Source of the DNA: Macrostomum hystrix
Lineage: Eukaryota; Platyhelminthes; Macrostomidae
DNA: 64,000 nucleotides
Direction of reading: 5' to 3'
Assembly (NCBI GenBank): GCA_950097015.1
Contig: CATNEN010000003.1
Span: forward strand, 7,920,501 to 7,984,500
Made by a program: the position numbers and the translations under genes. How positions within the stretch are numbered: the first letter of the stretch is position 1; each line of letters begins with the position of its first letter. The notes beneath the pieces are model-generated. The model was not told where the DNA came from. It made no database searches and saw only the letters and a list, made by a program, of their open reading frames with translations. Shown here one piece after another: positions 1 through 11,424 of the stretch.

Positions 1-723
1 AGGATACACTCTCAGTCTAACAGGATACACTCTCAGTCTAACAGGATACACTCTCAGTCTAACGGGATGCATTCTCTGTCTAACAGGATACACTCTCAGT
101 CTAACAGGATACACTCTCAGTCTAACAGGATACACTCTCAGTCGAACAGGATACACTCTCAGTCTAACGGGATACACTTTCTAACAGGATGCACTCTGTC
201 GAACAGGATACACTCTCAGTCTAACGGGATACACTTTCTAACAGGATGCACTCTGTCTAACAGGATACACTCTCTGTCTAACAACACACACTCTCTGTCT
301 AACAGGATGCACTCTCAGTCTAACAGGATGCATTCTCTGTCGAACAGGATACACTCTCTGTCTAACAGGATACATTCTCAGTCTAACGGGATACACTCTC
401 TGTCTAACAGGATACACTCTCAGTCTAACAGGATACACTCTCTGTCTAACAACACACACTCTCTGTCTAACAGGATACACTCTCTGTCTAACAGGATGCA
501 TTCTCTGTCTAACAGGATGCATTCTCTGTCTAACAGGATGCATTCTCTGTCTAACAGGATATACTCTCTGTCTAACAACACACACTCTCTGTCTAACAGG
601 ATACACTCTCAGTCTAACAGGATGCATTCTCTGTCTAACAGGATGCATTCTCTGTCTAACAGGATGCATTCTCTGTCTAACAGGATATACTCTCTGTCTA
701 ACAGGATGCATTCTCTTCCTAAC
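1..723. repeat. 21-bp minisatellite
   Basis: About 34 copies of a 21-bp unit (core GGATACACTCTCAGTCTAAC) run from the left edge, so the array probably continues outside. The period is divisible by 3, which produces open frames on both strands with a 7-residue periodicity. These are repeat translations, not proteins. Subtypes (TCAGTC versus CTGTC, and an AACACACA variant) are interspersed, as expected from unequal exchange. Confidence 0.95.
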
Positions 724-744
724 AATATCTATCAGTATTGTTAA

Positions 745-1680
745 GATTTCAATCTATCCAACATGGTAGCTTTCATAACAAAATGTATTTTAGGATTGCT
801 CATTTTGAATGGTTATACACGCAATAAATTTGAAGATAAAGGTTTTACCGTTTAGAATCAGGTCACATATATCCAGGTTGCATTGCTCACAAACACGGAC
901 TTCAGTCTTTGAATTGGATTATCGTAGCAATAAAATATTGATCAGTTTATAGTGAAGCCAGTTGGAGTTTTCGACCATTTTATTACCTTAAATTAATCCC
1001 AAAACTGTGTCGGTAGATTAACACGCCTAACTTGTATATAAAAGACACAGATAATTTCGAGTTTGTTAAAACTCTATGCGACTAAAAATCGGTAGGAAAA
1101 GTGTCCAATTTATTTTCTAAGAAACCGCGATTTATCCGGCGCGAAAATAATATACGATTGTGTTAAAATGCTTAGCTCCAAACAAATGTGGATGTCGGAT
1201 GTGTGCATGTTCTATTTTTGTTATATTTTCACGTCTATTTAGCTGTCTCCCTGATAGATCTATGCGTCCCATTTCTGGATCATGATCGGTTTGCTGTGGT
1301 GTGTGTTATATTTTTTCGGGGTTTAAGGATTAAGCCGGATTAGCGAGCTATATAGATAGCCATAAAGACAAACTAGATAGAGAGCGACAAAAATTATTCG
1401 GACAAAAAATTCCGAGTTCCTAGTTCTCAGTAGATGATATTTTGACTGCCAATTTCCTGAATTTGTCAACAAAATTGAGTTTTCAAATTAATACGACTAA
1501 TGAGTTTAACTGGTGGAGATATGAAATTCAATCTATTAATTAGCTCGGATCGAATCTATATCTATGTATCTCGTAACTATCTAATAGGTAAAAAACTACA
1601 CGATACACTCTCAGGACTGTTAGATGCCGCCATACTCACACCGAATTTCAACTAGAACTAATTTGACACTATAATTGTTT
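745..1680. other. AT-rich stretch without recognised gene
   Basis: No open frame of convincing length or composition, no tandem repeat and no transposon ends were seen on either strand. Confidence 0.5.
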
Positions 1681-1688
1681 ATTATCAG

Positions 1689-1738
1689 GGCTGCGATTCG
1701 AACTCCCGACCCATTGAGACCTACTGAATCCTCAAATT
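1689..1738 (-). mobile_element. tRNA-like SINE head fragment
   Basis: Read on the minus strand, this contains a B-box-like GTCGGGAGTTCGAATCGCAG, resembling the heads at 7740-7800 and 19070-19100. It lies directly beside the tail of another SINE. It is too incomplete to be a tRNA gene. Confidence 0.4.
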
Positions 1739-1980
1739 GTAATAATAATAATAATAATAACAATAATAATTGCAGGTGGGCTGTAGACAATGGCAAATCA
1801 GTTGGTGACACTAGACCCGCAGCCAGCGAGGATGCAATTCTGAACATTTCGCTGACTCCTGAGCATACGCGCACACAGCTGTGTACATCTGCCCTGACTT
1901 TCTCATTGTCAGGCAGTGTACACTCTCACTGGGCCTCTCACACTCTCACACTCGCTCTGCCACTCACCCTCCTCGTAAAG
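1739..1980 (-). mobile_element. SINE family A copy (minus orientation)
   Basis: The body contains the family core, in plus order GACACTAGACCCGCAGCCAG then TGACTTTCTCATTGTCAGGC, also found at 29.1, 36.5, 41.5, 46.4 and 49.2 kb. The AAT-repeat at 1741-1760 is the expected short-tandem tail. A truncated tRNA head (TGGCAGAGCG on the minus strand) lies near 1958-1975. The copy is diverged and probably dead. Confidence 0.65.
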
Positions 1981-2382
1981 TCTAGGACTGTAACTACTAG
2001 TTTATCATCTTCGCAATCTAATATTATCTACAGCGGATCAAGGAGGATGGGGTTGAACTCGATAAAAAGGAGGAATAGACTAGATGGAATGTCACGATAG
2101 GTTACATTTTTTCCGATTTTTTCCTTTATGCCACTGTGCAGTCTTCTATGAAATCTATTCCATTTTTTTTTCAAAGCAGCAATTAGGAACAGAAATACGA
2201 GGATAAGCAACTTCTTCGTGAGTAAAAACTTTGAGAAAATGATTTCAATAAGGCTAGGCAACAGATGCTAACACACACACACACACATATGCAAGCCTAG
2301 GCGGATGAGGTAGCTGAAATAACTCCAGAGCAGAGCTGAGTAATATTAACCGCGAGAAGAATTGCAAAACGTGACAATTCCT

Positions 2383-2503
2383 TTATCGTCGAAACATTTT
2401 CTTGCGCCTATGCAGCCTCTGTACCACCGACAGCATCCGGCAGATCTCCCAAATCCCAACCACCTCATCTATAGCCTGTTTGTTGAGTGTGGAATACAGC
2501 CTA
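2383..2503 (-). CDS. Orphan C-terminal coding exon, unknown gene
   Basis: Read on the minus strand, an acceptor (ATATCTCCAG) is followed by 1 base of a split codon and 39 sense codons ending in TAA. The peptide starts RLYSTLNKQAIDEVVGIWEI and ends RLHRRKKMFRR, an amphipathic helix-like segment with a strongly basic tail. Amino-acid and codon composition look like real coding sequence, and the stretch is too short for normal open-frame listing. An upstream exon must end in phase 2. The best candidate acceptor-led block lies at about 2640-2860 on the same strand, but no consensus donor joins it convincingly. I do not recognise the family. Confidence 0.4.
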
Positions 2504-2950
2504 CTGGAGATATATGGAGACATATATATCTATGAAAGCTCACAGATAGATAAAAATGCATATCTACTGTAATTCTTGCCTTTGAGTTGGTCCTTGGATC
2601 GTGTTAAATTCCAGCGGCGCTTAAGCATATGATTGAACATTTCGTCTATAACATTTTGAAAGATTGTTTTTAGCTTGACAGGTGGTTAGAAATTTGGCCA
2701 GTTTTTGGCAAAGTATCGGAGTAGAAGGTGAGGCTTTGAGCAAGGTTCTCCGTGTGATTGAGCACGACTCAAAGATTGGAATTGTATAGACTGCCTGGCA
2801 GGTGCGTGCGCGGATGAAATCTCGATAAAAATATAACTCCCAAGGCTTGAGGAACTGAGAAGACAAAGGAAAATATACCTCACTAGAATATAGTGATTTG
2901 TGACTTTTATTCGACACTAAATTCCCATCTACAACTCAATTTCCCCTCCC
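2504..2950. other. Possible exon-containing spacer
   Basis: A good minus-strand acceptor (TTTGTCTTCTCAG, about 2855) precedes an open frame down to 2621, but the frame has no recognisable domain and no clear donor. A 16-bp imperfect palindrome at 2758-2773 is identical to one just upstream of INSM-like gene A. Confidence 0.3.
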
Positions 2951-2951
2951 A

Positions 2952-3478
2952 GTTTATCCCATCTATGACTGTCAGTTTATCCCATCTATGACTGTCAGTT
3001 TATCCCATCTATGACTGTCAGTTTATCCCATCTATGACTGTCAGTTTATCCCATCTATGACTGTCAGTTTATCCCATCTATGACTGTCAGTTTATCCCAT
3101 CTATGACTGTCAGTTTATCCCATCTATGACTGTCAGTTTATCCCATCTATGACTGTCAGTTTATCCCATCTATGACTGTCAGTTTATCTCATCTATGACT
3201 GTCAGTTTATCTCATCTATGACTGTCAGTTTATCCCATCTATGACTGTCAGTTTATCCCATCTATGACTGTCAGTTTATCCCAACTATGACTGTCAGTTT
3301 ATCCCAACTATGACTGTCAGTTTATCCGAACCATGGCTGTTAGTTTATCCCATCTATGACTGTCAGTTTATCCCATCTATGACTGTCAGTTTATCCCATC
3401 TGTGACTGTCAGTTTATCCCATCTGTGACTGTCAGTTTATCCCATCTATGACTGACAGTTTATCACATCTATGACTCA
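2952..3478. repeat. 23-bp minisatellite
   Basis: About 23 near-identical copies of a 23-bp unit (core TGACTGTCAGTTTATCCCAT), degenerating at the right end. The TTTATCCCATCT...TGACT core is shared with the 22-bp array in Beclin intron 2 (15560-15895). Confidence 0.95.
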
Positions 3479-3492
3479 AATCTGACCCTGAC

Positions 3493-3741
3493 TTAATTTA
3501 TCCTATTTTTGCCACTTTTTCTGAACTTTCCAAAATCCCAGTTTTCATTTTTTCGCCCATATTTTTCATGCCAGAGAAAATCTGGAATAACCAGGTCAGG
3601 CACGAGCCAACCAAGCACGCGTGTCAGCACTGCCGAATGAAACTTGAGCTGCCAAGACTTCAAAGCCGATTGGCTTCCGAAAATTCTACAATTGACGCCA
3701 CTTGGCACGACTAACTTAACCATTGAGTAGTAGGTACACAA
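3493..3741 (-). CDS. Possible exon of an unknown gene
   Basis: A minus-strand open frame of natural-looking composition (for example SGVNCRIF, SALKSWQLKF, LTRVLGWLVPD) lies between two minisatellites. No convincing acceptor and donor pair was found and no family is recognised. It may be an exon of the same gene as 4216-4374, with the 15-bp array as intron, following the pattern of other genes here. Confidence 0.2.
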   Translation of the reverse strand: MCTYYSMVKLVVPSGVNCRIFGSQSALKSWQLKFHSAVLTRVLGWLVPDLVIPDFLWHEKYGRKNENWDFGKFRKSGKNRIN

Positions 3742-3837
3742 CTGCTATTGACTCATTCGCTTGAATTTGGGATTCGATTAGCTGCATAGCTCTTCTTTAA
3801 TGCCAGCTTTCACTAACGCTTTCTCTCCATCACATTC

Positions 3838-4192
3838 TTTCCCATCCCATTCTTTCCTATCCCATTCTTTCCCATCCCATTCTTTCCCATCCCCTTGTTT
3901 TAAAATCCCCTTGTTTCCCATCCCCTTGTTTCCCATCCCCTTGTTTCCCATCCCCTTGTTTCCCATCCCCTTGTTTCCCATCCCCTTGTTTCCAATCCCC
4001 TTGTTTCCCATCTCCTTCTTTCCCATCCCCTTGTTTCCCATCCCCTTGTTTCCCATCCCCTTGTTTCCCATCCCCTTGTTTCCCATCCCCTTGTTTCCAA
4101 TCCCCTTGTTTCCCATCTCCTTCTTTCCCATCCCCTTGTTTCCCATCCCCTTGTTTCCCATCCGATTCTTTCCATCCCATTCTTTCCCATAC
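3838..4192. repeat. 15-bp minisatellite
   Basis: About 23 copies of CCCATCCCCTTGTTT with CCCATTCTTTC variants at both edges. Open frames on both strands across it are repeat translations with a 5-residue periodicity. Confidence 0.95.
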
Positions 4193-4215
4193 CATATTTC
4201 AATTTCCCTCAATGA

Positions 4216-4374
4216 TCAGTGCGACATATTTGCCGTCTCCATCCAGTCAAATCGTGCCCCTGGATTACCGCACAGGTGTATATAGTTTTCATTATCCCAA
4301 GCTTCTGAAACGCGTGCCGATTGCTCTGAAGACACACAAGAGTGAAAAAATAGAACTGACAAAAAGAAGGCCAT
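4216..4374 (-). CDS. Possible small secreted-protein exon
   Basis: A minus-strand frame starts at an ATG (4374) and encodes 52 residues. The start is hydrophobic and signal-peptide-like (MAFFLSVLFFHSC) with a plausible cleavage region near VSSEQS, followed by a polar segment containing NYIHLCG. It ends at a stop beside the 15-bp array. A weak AG (GACAG) lies about 20 bases upstream. If an exon, a GT within the frame (for example after IHLCG) could splice onwards. HLCG recalls insulin B chains, but the second cysteine is missing, so that assignment is not made. Confidence 0.22.
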   Translation of the reverse strand: MAFFLSVLFFHSCVSSEQSARVSEAWDNENYIHLCGNPGARFDWMETANMSH

Positions 4375-4837
4375 GACACACGTGGCCAAGTCCTGTCGTT
4401 TGCAAGCTATTCTACTCAAATTTTGAGCAAACACGTATGCAACAAACTATATTGCCCTAGTTAATCATACGGCGATCAACCGATATGACATTAAAAAGTA
4501 ACAAGAAACTTAGTTAATCTTGATTAATACACGTAGAATTATAATTACACTATTTAAAAACACTCATATTGAATGAGTTCATCTCCCATCGATCCTTAGA
4601 AGGTTCTAAATATAGTGTAATCTAATATCTATCCACAGAATGTTCAAAATTTAGTCAACTGTTATTCGTTCTATTGTTTTAGCCTTTGCTGACAATTTAA
4701 CCTTGTAACCTTCCGCAAATAATGGAAAGATTTGGAGATGAAATGTGGATCGGTGGCAAGTGGCAAAGTGGAAGATGTTGATCGCACATGATATCTGTCA
4801 GACTGTGGCTTAATTAATTTTTATAAGCATGTTAGCA

Positions 4838-5705
4838 GTGTTCTACCTCTGTCACTCTCTCCCTATCTACCTCTGTCACTCTCTCCCTATCTACCTCTCA
4901 CTCTCTCCCTATCTACCTCTGTCACTCTGTCCCTATCTACCTCTGTCACTCTCTCCCTATCTACCTCTGTCACTCTCTCCCTATCTACCTCTCACTCTCT
5001 CCCTATCTACCTCTGTCACTCTCTCCCTATCTACCTCTGTCACTCTCTCCCTATCTACCTCTCACTCTCTCCCTATCTACCTCTGTCACTCTCTCCCTAT
5101 CTACCTCTGTCACTCTCTCCCTATCTACCTCTGTCACTCTCTCCCTATCTACCTCTGTCACTCTCTCCCTATCTACCTCTGTCACTCTGTCCCTATCTAC
5201 CTCTGTCACTCTCTCCCTATCTACCTCTGTCACTCTCTCCCTATCTACCTCTGTCACTCTCTCCCTATCTACCGCTGTCACTCTCTCCCTATCTACCTCT
5301 GTCACTCTCTCCCTATCTACCTCTGTCACTCTCTCCCTATCTACCTCTGTCACTCTCTCCCTATCTACCTCTGTCACTCTCTCCCTATCTACCTCTGTCA
5401 CTCTCTCCCTATCTACCTCTGTCACTCTCTCCCTATCTACCTCTGTCACTCTCTCCCTATCTACCGCTGTCACTCTCTCCCTATCTACCTCTGTCACTCT
5501 CTCCCTATCTACCTCTGTCACTCTCTCCCTATCTACCTCTGTCACTCTGTCCCTATCTACCTCTGTCACTCTCTCCCTATCTACCTCTGTCACTCTCTCC
5601 CTATCTACCTCTGTCACTCTCTCCCTATCTACCTCTGTCACTCTCTCCCTATCTACCTCTGTCACTCTTTCCCTATCTACCTCTGTCACTCTCTCCATCT
5701 CTCCT
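4838..5705. repeat. 24-bp minisatellite
   Basis: About 36 copies of a pyrimidine-rich 24-bp unit (core CTCTGTCACTCTCTCCCTAT) with sparse single-base variants such as ACCGCT and CTGTCC. It produces a 322-aa plus frame and a 215-aa minus frame, neither a credible protein. Confidence 0.95.
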
Positions 5706-5954
5706 TCTCCATTAGTAATGTGAACACAGGAGAAAAACTAGCGACGCACGACAATTTATTTAGGATTTATAAACGATTTCTTTGCGACACGAGCTAAAAA
5801 CTGATCAAATTCAATATTTCACTTCTTTTTTATCATTCAGATCTGTCTCAATAATATTTAAATACTCGTAAAAGACAAAATAGGAACAAAAACTGGAACA
5901 ACAATTAAATCAAGAGTATTTTATCGACGATTGTTTGTTAAACAGTGTCATTGA

Positions 5955-6305
5955 TCAAACAGTTTCTTTAACAGCCTTCGACATCAGATGATCCAGCATG
6001 TGATTCTCGAACTCAGTGTGAACGCTGAAGCCACTGTCGCACAAGCCGCACTTGAAGTCAATTCTCTTCGAGACATTCGGCTGATTGTCGGCACCCACGC
6101 AGCCGCCACAGCCTAGCTGGTGTTTGCGCAAATAAGCAGCCCTTTTAAAACTTCGACCACAGTCGGTGCAGACAAACAAGCCTGAGTTGCCAGCACTACT
6201 CATGGCCGACTGCTGGGGGTTCGATTCCGAATTTGAGAAGTGTCTCAAATTTGTCGACGTCAAAATAGAATCGATGCTGAATAGACTGGGAAGCTTCTTT
6301 GTCTC

Positions 6306-6357
<52 letters not shown>

Positions 6358-7256
6358 TTGGACTGCTGCTTCGGCTTGTGCCAGCGTCGATGGCTGGCCA
6401 AATTAGCGGAGCAGTTGAAGGTCTTGTCGCAGTCCGGGCAGGGATAGTTGATGCATTCAATACATGGACACCTGTGTTTAGCCAATTGGAATGCGTCGAC
6501 AAATTTTTCTAGGCACAATTGGCAGACGAAATCGCCAATTATGTTAACAATTTTAGCCAGTTCCGCTCGCGCCTCCGGCGTGATCTCAACAAAGTCCGAC
6601 GCAGTGACGACGTCTGATTCTGAGTCTTTGTCGCCTCTGGCTAGCTCTTTGTTTTGCCGCATCTGCCGCCGTCTTCGACTCGATTTGGATAAGGCGCGAA
6701 TGACCGTGCCCTTCACCGGGCTCCTGCTGGATTGGCTCATCAACGGCTGCGGAGGAGGAGCAGGAGGAGGTGGCGGTGGTGGTGCTGACGAAATGGGTCT
6801 TTTAGAGGGCCGCTTCTTTAACAATTTCGGCGTAGACGACATTGTTGGATTAGTTGGAGACGGCGAAAGATTCTCCGGTTTCGTCGGCGAAACTATCGAC
6901 GTCATGAAGTTCGCGACGGACGGAGGCATTGCGGCTGTTAGCTGAAGAAACTGTTGCTGCTGCTGCTGCTGCTGCTGTTGCTGGATTGCAGCAATTTTCA
7001 ACGACTCAATCAAGTTAGCCGCTGAGTAGAATGGCGAAAATCCTCCAGTAGATCCGGAGCTAAAAGTCGAAGGAGGGAAAAGAAGCGGCTGCAGCTGCGA
7101 CGGCGGCGGCGAGATCAAAGGAAACTGAGCCATCGAAGACGGCTGCATCGAAGGAGTCGGGAAAACTCCGCGCAGCATGGCCAATCCGTGCAGGGTCAAG
7201 AACTCGTCGGCGCCGGCGCACTGTTGCGTCATCTGTTTGCGATTGTTGAAAGCCAT
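5955..7256 (-). CDS. INSM-family C2H2 zinc-finger transcription factor A
   Basis: A single-exon frame of 433 aa from the ATG at 7256. The frame is open further upstream but has no earlier ATG. The INSM (insulinoma-associated; nerfin and EGL-46 relatives) family comprises nuclear regulators of neuroendocrine and neuronal differentiation. Order: proline- and serine-rich N-terminus; an 11-Q run at about 92-102; a proline run at about 160-169; a basic patch near 193-201; then fingers at about 242-263 (VCQLC, atypical C2HC), 271-292 (CPDCDKTFNCSANLASHRRW, the family hallmark), 361-383 and 401-423. The N-terminus MAFNNRK lacks the SNAG motif typical of vertebrate INSM1. A serine run follows finger 2. 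It has a shorter paralogue 19 kb away on the same strand. The family call is strong; orthology to INSM1 versus INSM2 is not resolved. Confidence 0.9.
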
Positions 7257-7735
7257 GCTTTGAATTCTGTGCGTCAGCGAATCGCTTCTAGTAGAAGAAT
7301 CTAGATTTTTGAGCACGACTCAAACTGATCCGAGGGGAAATGGCGCTCAGTTATTTTTTTTCTCCCCCCCCAGCCTCCGAAATGCTCAGCATCCTCTGGC
7401 ATCCTCACTGGCGACAACCCCTGCCACCCCGCATGGCTAGCCAACCCATGGACGAGAATTCCTTGGCACTCACTGGCTTCCCCCACCCACTGCTCCCCAA
7501 CCCCTCACTAGAGAGATCTCCCAGAATCCTTCACTCCCTCACAATTCTCTTCCTCGCGTGTAGATCTGGAGGCATGCGTGCCATGCTAGCGTGTCTCCCC
7601 GCAGTCTCTATGGTCCTAATTAGCTGCGCTGTGTGCTCAACGCTCATTGGCTAAGAGGCTCCAGCCAATCATATTGCGCAGTTCGATTCAATTCGCTCTG
7701 ATTTTACTTGATCCTGTCATAGCCAATTAGAGCCT
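7257..7735. other. Upstream region of INSM-like gene A
   Basis: Holds the 16-bp imperfect palindrome TTGAGCACGACTCAAA at 7309-7324, 53 bases from the ATG and also present exactly at 2758-2773. The rest is moderately GC-rich with no gene. A 104-aa plus frame here looks incidental. Confidence 0.35.
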
Positions 7736-7815
7736 CGGTCTCTATAATGGGATTTTAGACCTACAGGTCGGGAGTTCGAATCTCAGCCCCGAGGAAAGGA
7801 TTTGGCCCAAGTTGA
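7736..7815 (+). mobile_element. SINE family B head-like fragment
   Basis: Contains a B-box-like GGGAGTTCGAATCTC flanked by GAGCCTCGG and CCCCGAGG, similar to the tRNA-derived heads at 19070 and 62440. It is an isolated fragment without the downstream body. Confidence 0.4.
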
Positions 7816-7927
7816 CTAGATTTTAGCTCTTTCTATCCTATCAATCTGCAATTAGAAGATTAAATTTATTTCAGATTAAAAAGGGATTAAAACTGTTTGC
7901 GATTTTAATCCTCATCGGAACAAAGAC

Positions 7928-8278
7928 TATGAATGGATATGGGATTATAAATCGATGCGGGATTATGAATCGATCTGGGTTATAAATCGATACGTGATTA
8001 TGAATGGATATGGGATTATAAATCTATGCGGGATTATGAATCGATCTGGGATTATGAATCGATCTGGGATTATGAATCGATCTGGGATTATGAATCGATC
8101 TGGGATTTTGAATCGATCTGGGATTTTGAATCGATCTTGGATTATCAATATATGGATCTGGGAATATGAATCGATACGGAATTATGAATGGGCCCAGGAT
8201 TATGAATGGATAAGGGATTATGAAAAGATATGGGATTGTGAATGGGTCTGGGATTATGAATGGATTATGGAGTTTAAA
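7928..8278. repeat. 18-bp minisatellite
   Basis: About 19 degenerate copies of an 18-bp unit (GGGATTATGAATCGATCT), most uniform in the middle. Edge copies vary strongly, the usual profile of an older array. Confidence 0.9.
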
Positions 8279-10225
8279 ATAATTTGAGTCGCAAAGAGAA
8301 TATGAATTTTGAATAAATCAATAATTTTGAAGCGGATAAAAGTTTATAAAAGTATTTCTAATTAAGCAACGATTAGGGATTGCGAAAATTAAGAGACTTG
8401 AAGGAATCATAAAATAAATTACTGATTACACAACAATTACAGCTGATAAGCCAGATTCAGATAATTGACGATTCTTAGAAAATGAAAATAACTTCATCCG
8501 GTTTGTCAGATTTTTATGGTGAGTTAAGATATTTCACTGGCATTTCTGACGCTATCGACAGATTAAAACTGATACCAGATTATAGATCAGCAATGTTTGT
8601 CTAATATATATGAAGCAATTCATCAATATCGCAATGCACACAAGAATTCTAGTCCGCTCACACACTGAGGCCACCTCAACACTAAGAATGATTTCTTAAC
8701 CAACAAGCAACTATGATTGTGAGTCTGTGTGTGTTCGTGTGTCCAAAAGTCGGTGACGTTTCTGAGAGCTGTGCAAACCAATGCTCCAGTAGCAGCAAGT
8801 GGCTAACCCACACACACATACGCATACATATATATAATACAGCAGTTTTATAGGACCGATATAGTCTATATAGCTACTATACGGATCAGTATACAAACAT
8901 TAATAAGATTGTGTATTCTGGGGTGCGCCCAAATCTCTACATTGGGAATATATAGGAACTTTGATCTGATAAAAAAAAATAGATTTCTCAGAGACTGGTC
9001 AAGGGGCATGACCAGGGAGCCTATTCTATCAAAAAAACAGATTATTCAATTTCCTGTACGAAAAATCCGAATGCTAGATTTCTCGAAGTGAAAATTTGAC
9101 TGTTAATTATGGAAACTTATTAGCGGGTGGTTGATGAGGCATACAAAAAAAATTCACAAAATTCGCAAGTCGAAGGTGTGAAAAATTTGGGACCAATTAA
9201 GACGGGAAATGAGATTTGAAATAGCTCGTAGTTTAGCTTCGATGATTAATTTAGCAAAGCAAAACTCAACAAAGCGTGCTCTCAGAACTCTTCAACAACG
9301 GAATACTGAAATCTGTGTAAAGCAAAAATGATTATTGAAACGGAAATTACTGGACAAGGTGTTTTGAACACAGCAAGGAAGCACACAAGTTATTAAATTC
9401 ATGGGCTATTAGGAAAGAAAATTGTAAAAATTTAGGATTATCAAGTCACTACGGAAGAGCTTCAGATTTCTGAAATTGAGATCCCGAGTTTGTTCGAGAT
9501 GAATTGTAACTAATCACGGTTTAAACTCAAAAAAACGCCCTAAAATTTATTGAGGGATAAAAAAACATTTTTGCATCAACCAAAGCTTTTCAGGCGACAA
9601 AGAAACAAATAGATTGAATAGGAATTAACAAAAAATAGCTTGATTCTTCGGTAAAACAAAGATTTTAATTAACTCTCTCAATCCTATAAGCCTGTAGGAT
9701 TAGAATAATATTTCTGTAGCCGATGGAAATCAATTTTCTACTTCACACAATCCATCTAAATGTTCAATGGGATTAGTTTTCTTCCAGTTTCCAATTGTCT
9801 TCTTTTTTATTTGGTTTCTAAGAAATTTCTATTGCCAGACTAGAAGCAGGTGAACGACTCTACTCAGCTGAGAAATCAGAGCCCAATCCTATGGAATGTT
9901 AGGTCAACCAAAGATAGTATTATTTATTATTACAAAATGGTCACACACTGCCAGGTTGCATACATCCTTGAGCACGCACCAACGAATTCTGGGGGTTTCT
10001 GAGCACATGGTCGAGGTTTGGATAGAAATTTGAGCACACGGCCATACAATAGGGGATTAAATATACATATATATGCGCACACAAACGCACTCGTACACAC
10101 TCAATCGCGCAAGGATCCCATCTCAAGAGAAGAAGGGAGCGCTGCTCATGGCGCGCGTGGAATTACCGTCGATGTGCAAATAGGATTTGGAGACAGGGCC
10201 TGAACCTGGGACTGCATTGATTCAG
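8279..10225. other. AT-rich spacer without recognised gene
   Basis: Only short CA and TA runs (8805-8845, 10065-10085) and short incidental frames were seen. No transposon ends or exons were recognised. Confidence 0.5.
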
Positions 10226-11048
10226 GCCTGGAGGGGGGAAATAGAGAAGGAAAGAGAGAGACAGACAAAAGAGAAAGGAGAAAAGGAGATGAGAGTAGGG
10301 GAGAATGAGAGAAGGAGAGTGGGAGATAGGGAGTGAATGGAGATGAGAGGAGAGGAGAGGAGAGAATAGAAGAGGAGAGGAGAGGAGAGAAGAGAAGAGA
10401 AGAGGAGAGAAGAGGGGAGGAGAGGAGAGGAGAGAAGAGAAGAGAAGAGGAGAGAAGAGGGGAGGAGAGGAGAGGAGAGAAAAGAAGAGAAGAGGAGAGA
10501 AGAGAAGAGAAGAGAAGAGAAGAGAAGAGAAGAGGAGAGGAGAGAAGAGGAGAGGAGAGAAGAGAAGAGAAGAGGAGAGAAGAGAAGAGGAGAGGAGAGG
10601 AGAGGAGAGAAGAGAAGAGGAGAGAAGAGAAGAGAAGAGAAGAGGAGAGAAGAGAAGAGAAGAGAAGAGGAGAGAAGAGGAGAGAAGAGAAGAGGAGAGG
10701 AGAGGAGAGGAGAGAAGAGGAGAGAAGAGGAGAGGAGAGGAGAGAAGAGAAGAGGAGAGGAGAGGAGAGAAGAGGAGAGAAGAGGAGAGGAGAGGAGAGG
10801 AGAGAAGAGAAGAGGAGAGGAGAGGAGAGGAGAGAAGAGAAGAGGAGAGGAGAGGAGAGAAGAGAAGAGGAGAGGAGAGGAGAGAAGAGAAGAGGAGAGG
10901 AGAGGAGAGGAGAGAAGAGAAGAGGAGAGGAGAGGAGAGGAGAGAAGAGAAGAGAAGAGAAGAGGAGAGGAGAGGAGAGAAGAGAAGAGGAGAGGAGAGG
11001 AGAGAAGAGAAGAGGAGAGGAGAGGAGAGAAGAGGAGAGGAGAGGAGT
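10226..11048. repeat. GAGAR pentanucleotide polypurine tract
   Basis: Roughly 700 bp of pure plus-strand purine built of AGAGG and AGAGA pentamers (10335-11048), preceded by a degenerate purine-rich lead-in. Frames over 300 aa on both strands are artefacts. Long homopurine tracts of this kind can form triplex (H-DNA) structures; this is a general property, not shown here. Confidence 0.95.
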
Positions 11049-11405
11049 CTGCAAGCCAGGCAACCAGTTGAACTGGCTACTCCCGTGAATAAATAAGTAA
11101 CTGTTAGGAGCATATTTACGACGCAATGAAAATTTAGAAATCTATAGTTATTTCAAGATGAAACAGGCTCATAGATTAATCATGCCTCCTGATTTTCGTA
11201 GAAAGTGTATTTAGAAAAAAGTACATTCATATAAGTACATGCATTGTATTGTCAGATTATTAACAAAACTCGCGTATAACTAATGCGATTCAAATTAACT
11301 GTTGACAAAAATAACGAATCGGAAAGTAGTTAATTTAATTTATGATAATTATTTTTATTGAACAGAACCAATCTACAAAACAGCCATAAATTAAAAAAAA
11401 CGGTG
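11049..11405. other. AT-rich spacer, possible Beclin poly(A) region
   Basis: TTTATT at 11354-11359 reads AATAAA on the minus strand and is the first such hexamer downstream of the Beclin stop. If it is used, the 3' UTR would span the whole 20-bp array. Confidence 0.3.
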
Positions 11406-11424
11406 AATGGAAACTTACACAGAC

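Noticed and set aside
67-744. Long frames of period-7 peptides on both strands
   Set aside because: They follow exactly from a 21-bp tandem unit with no start context, and equivalent frames exist on the opposite strand.
4216-4374. Insulin-like peptide
   Set aside because: The HLCG string and signal peptide are suggestive, but the second B-chain cysteine and an A-chain CC pattern are missing from nearby frames.
6166-6945. Plus-strand frames opposite INSM gene A
   Set aside because: Antisense shadows of the zinc-finger frame; homopolymer Leu runs mirror the Ser/Gln codon repeats of the true gene.
7736-7815. Functional tRNA gene
   Set aside because: A B-box-like motif is present, but no complete cloverleaf could be built; similar motifs here belong to SINE heads.
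10146-11126. Frames above 300 aa in the GAGAR tract
   Set aside because: Pure pentanucleotide translations, open in several frames at once.
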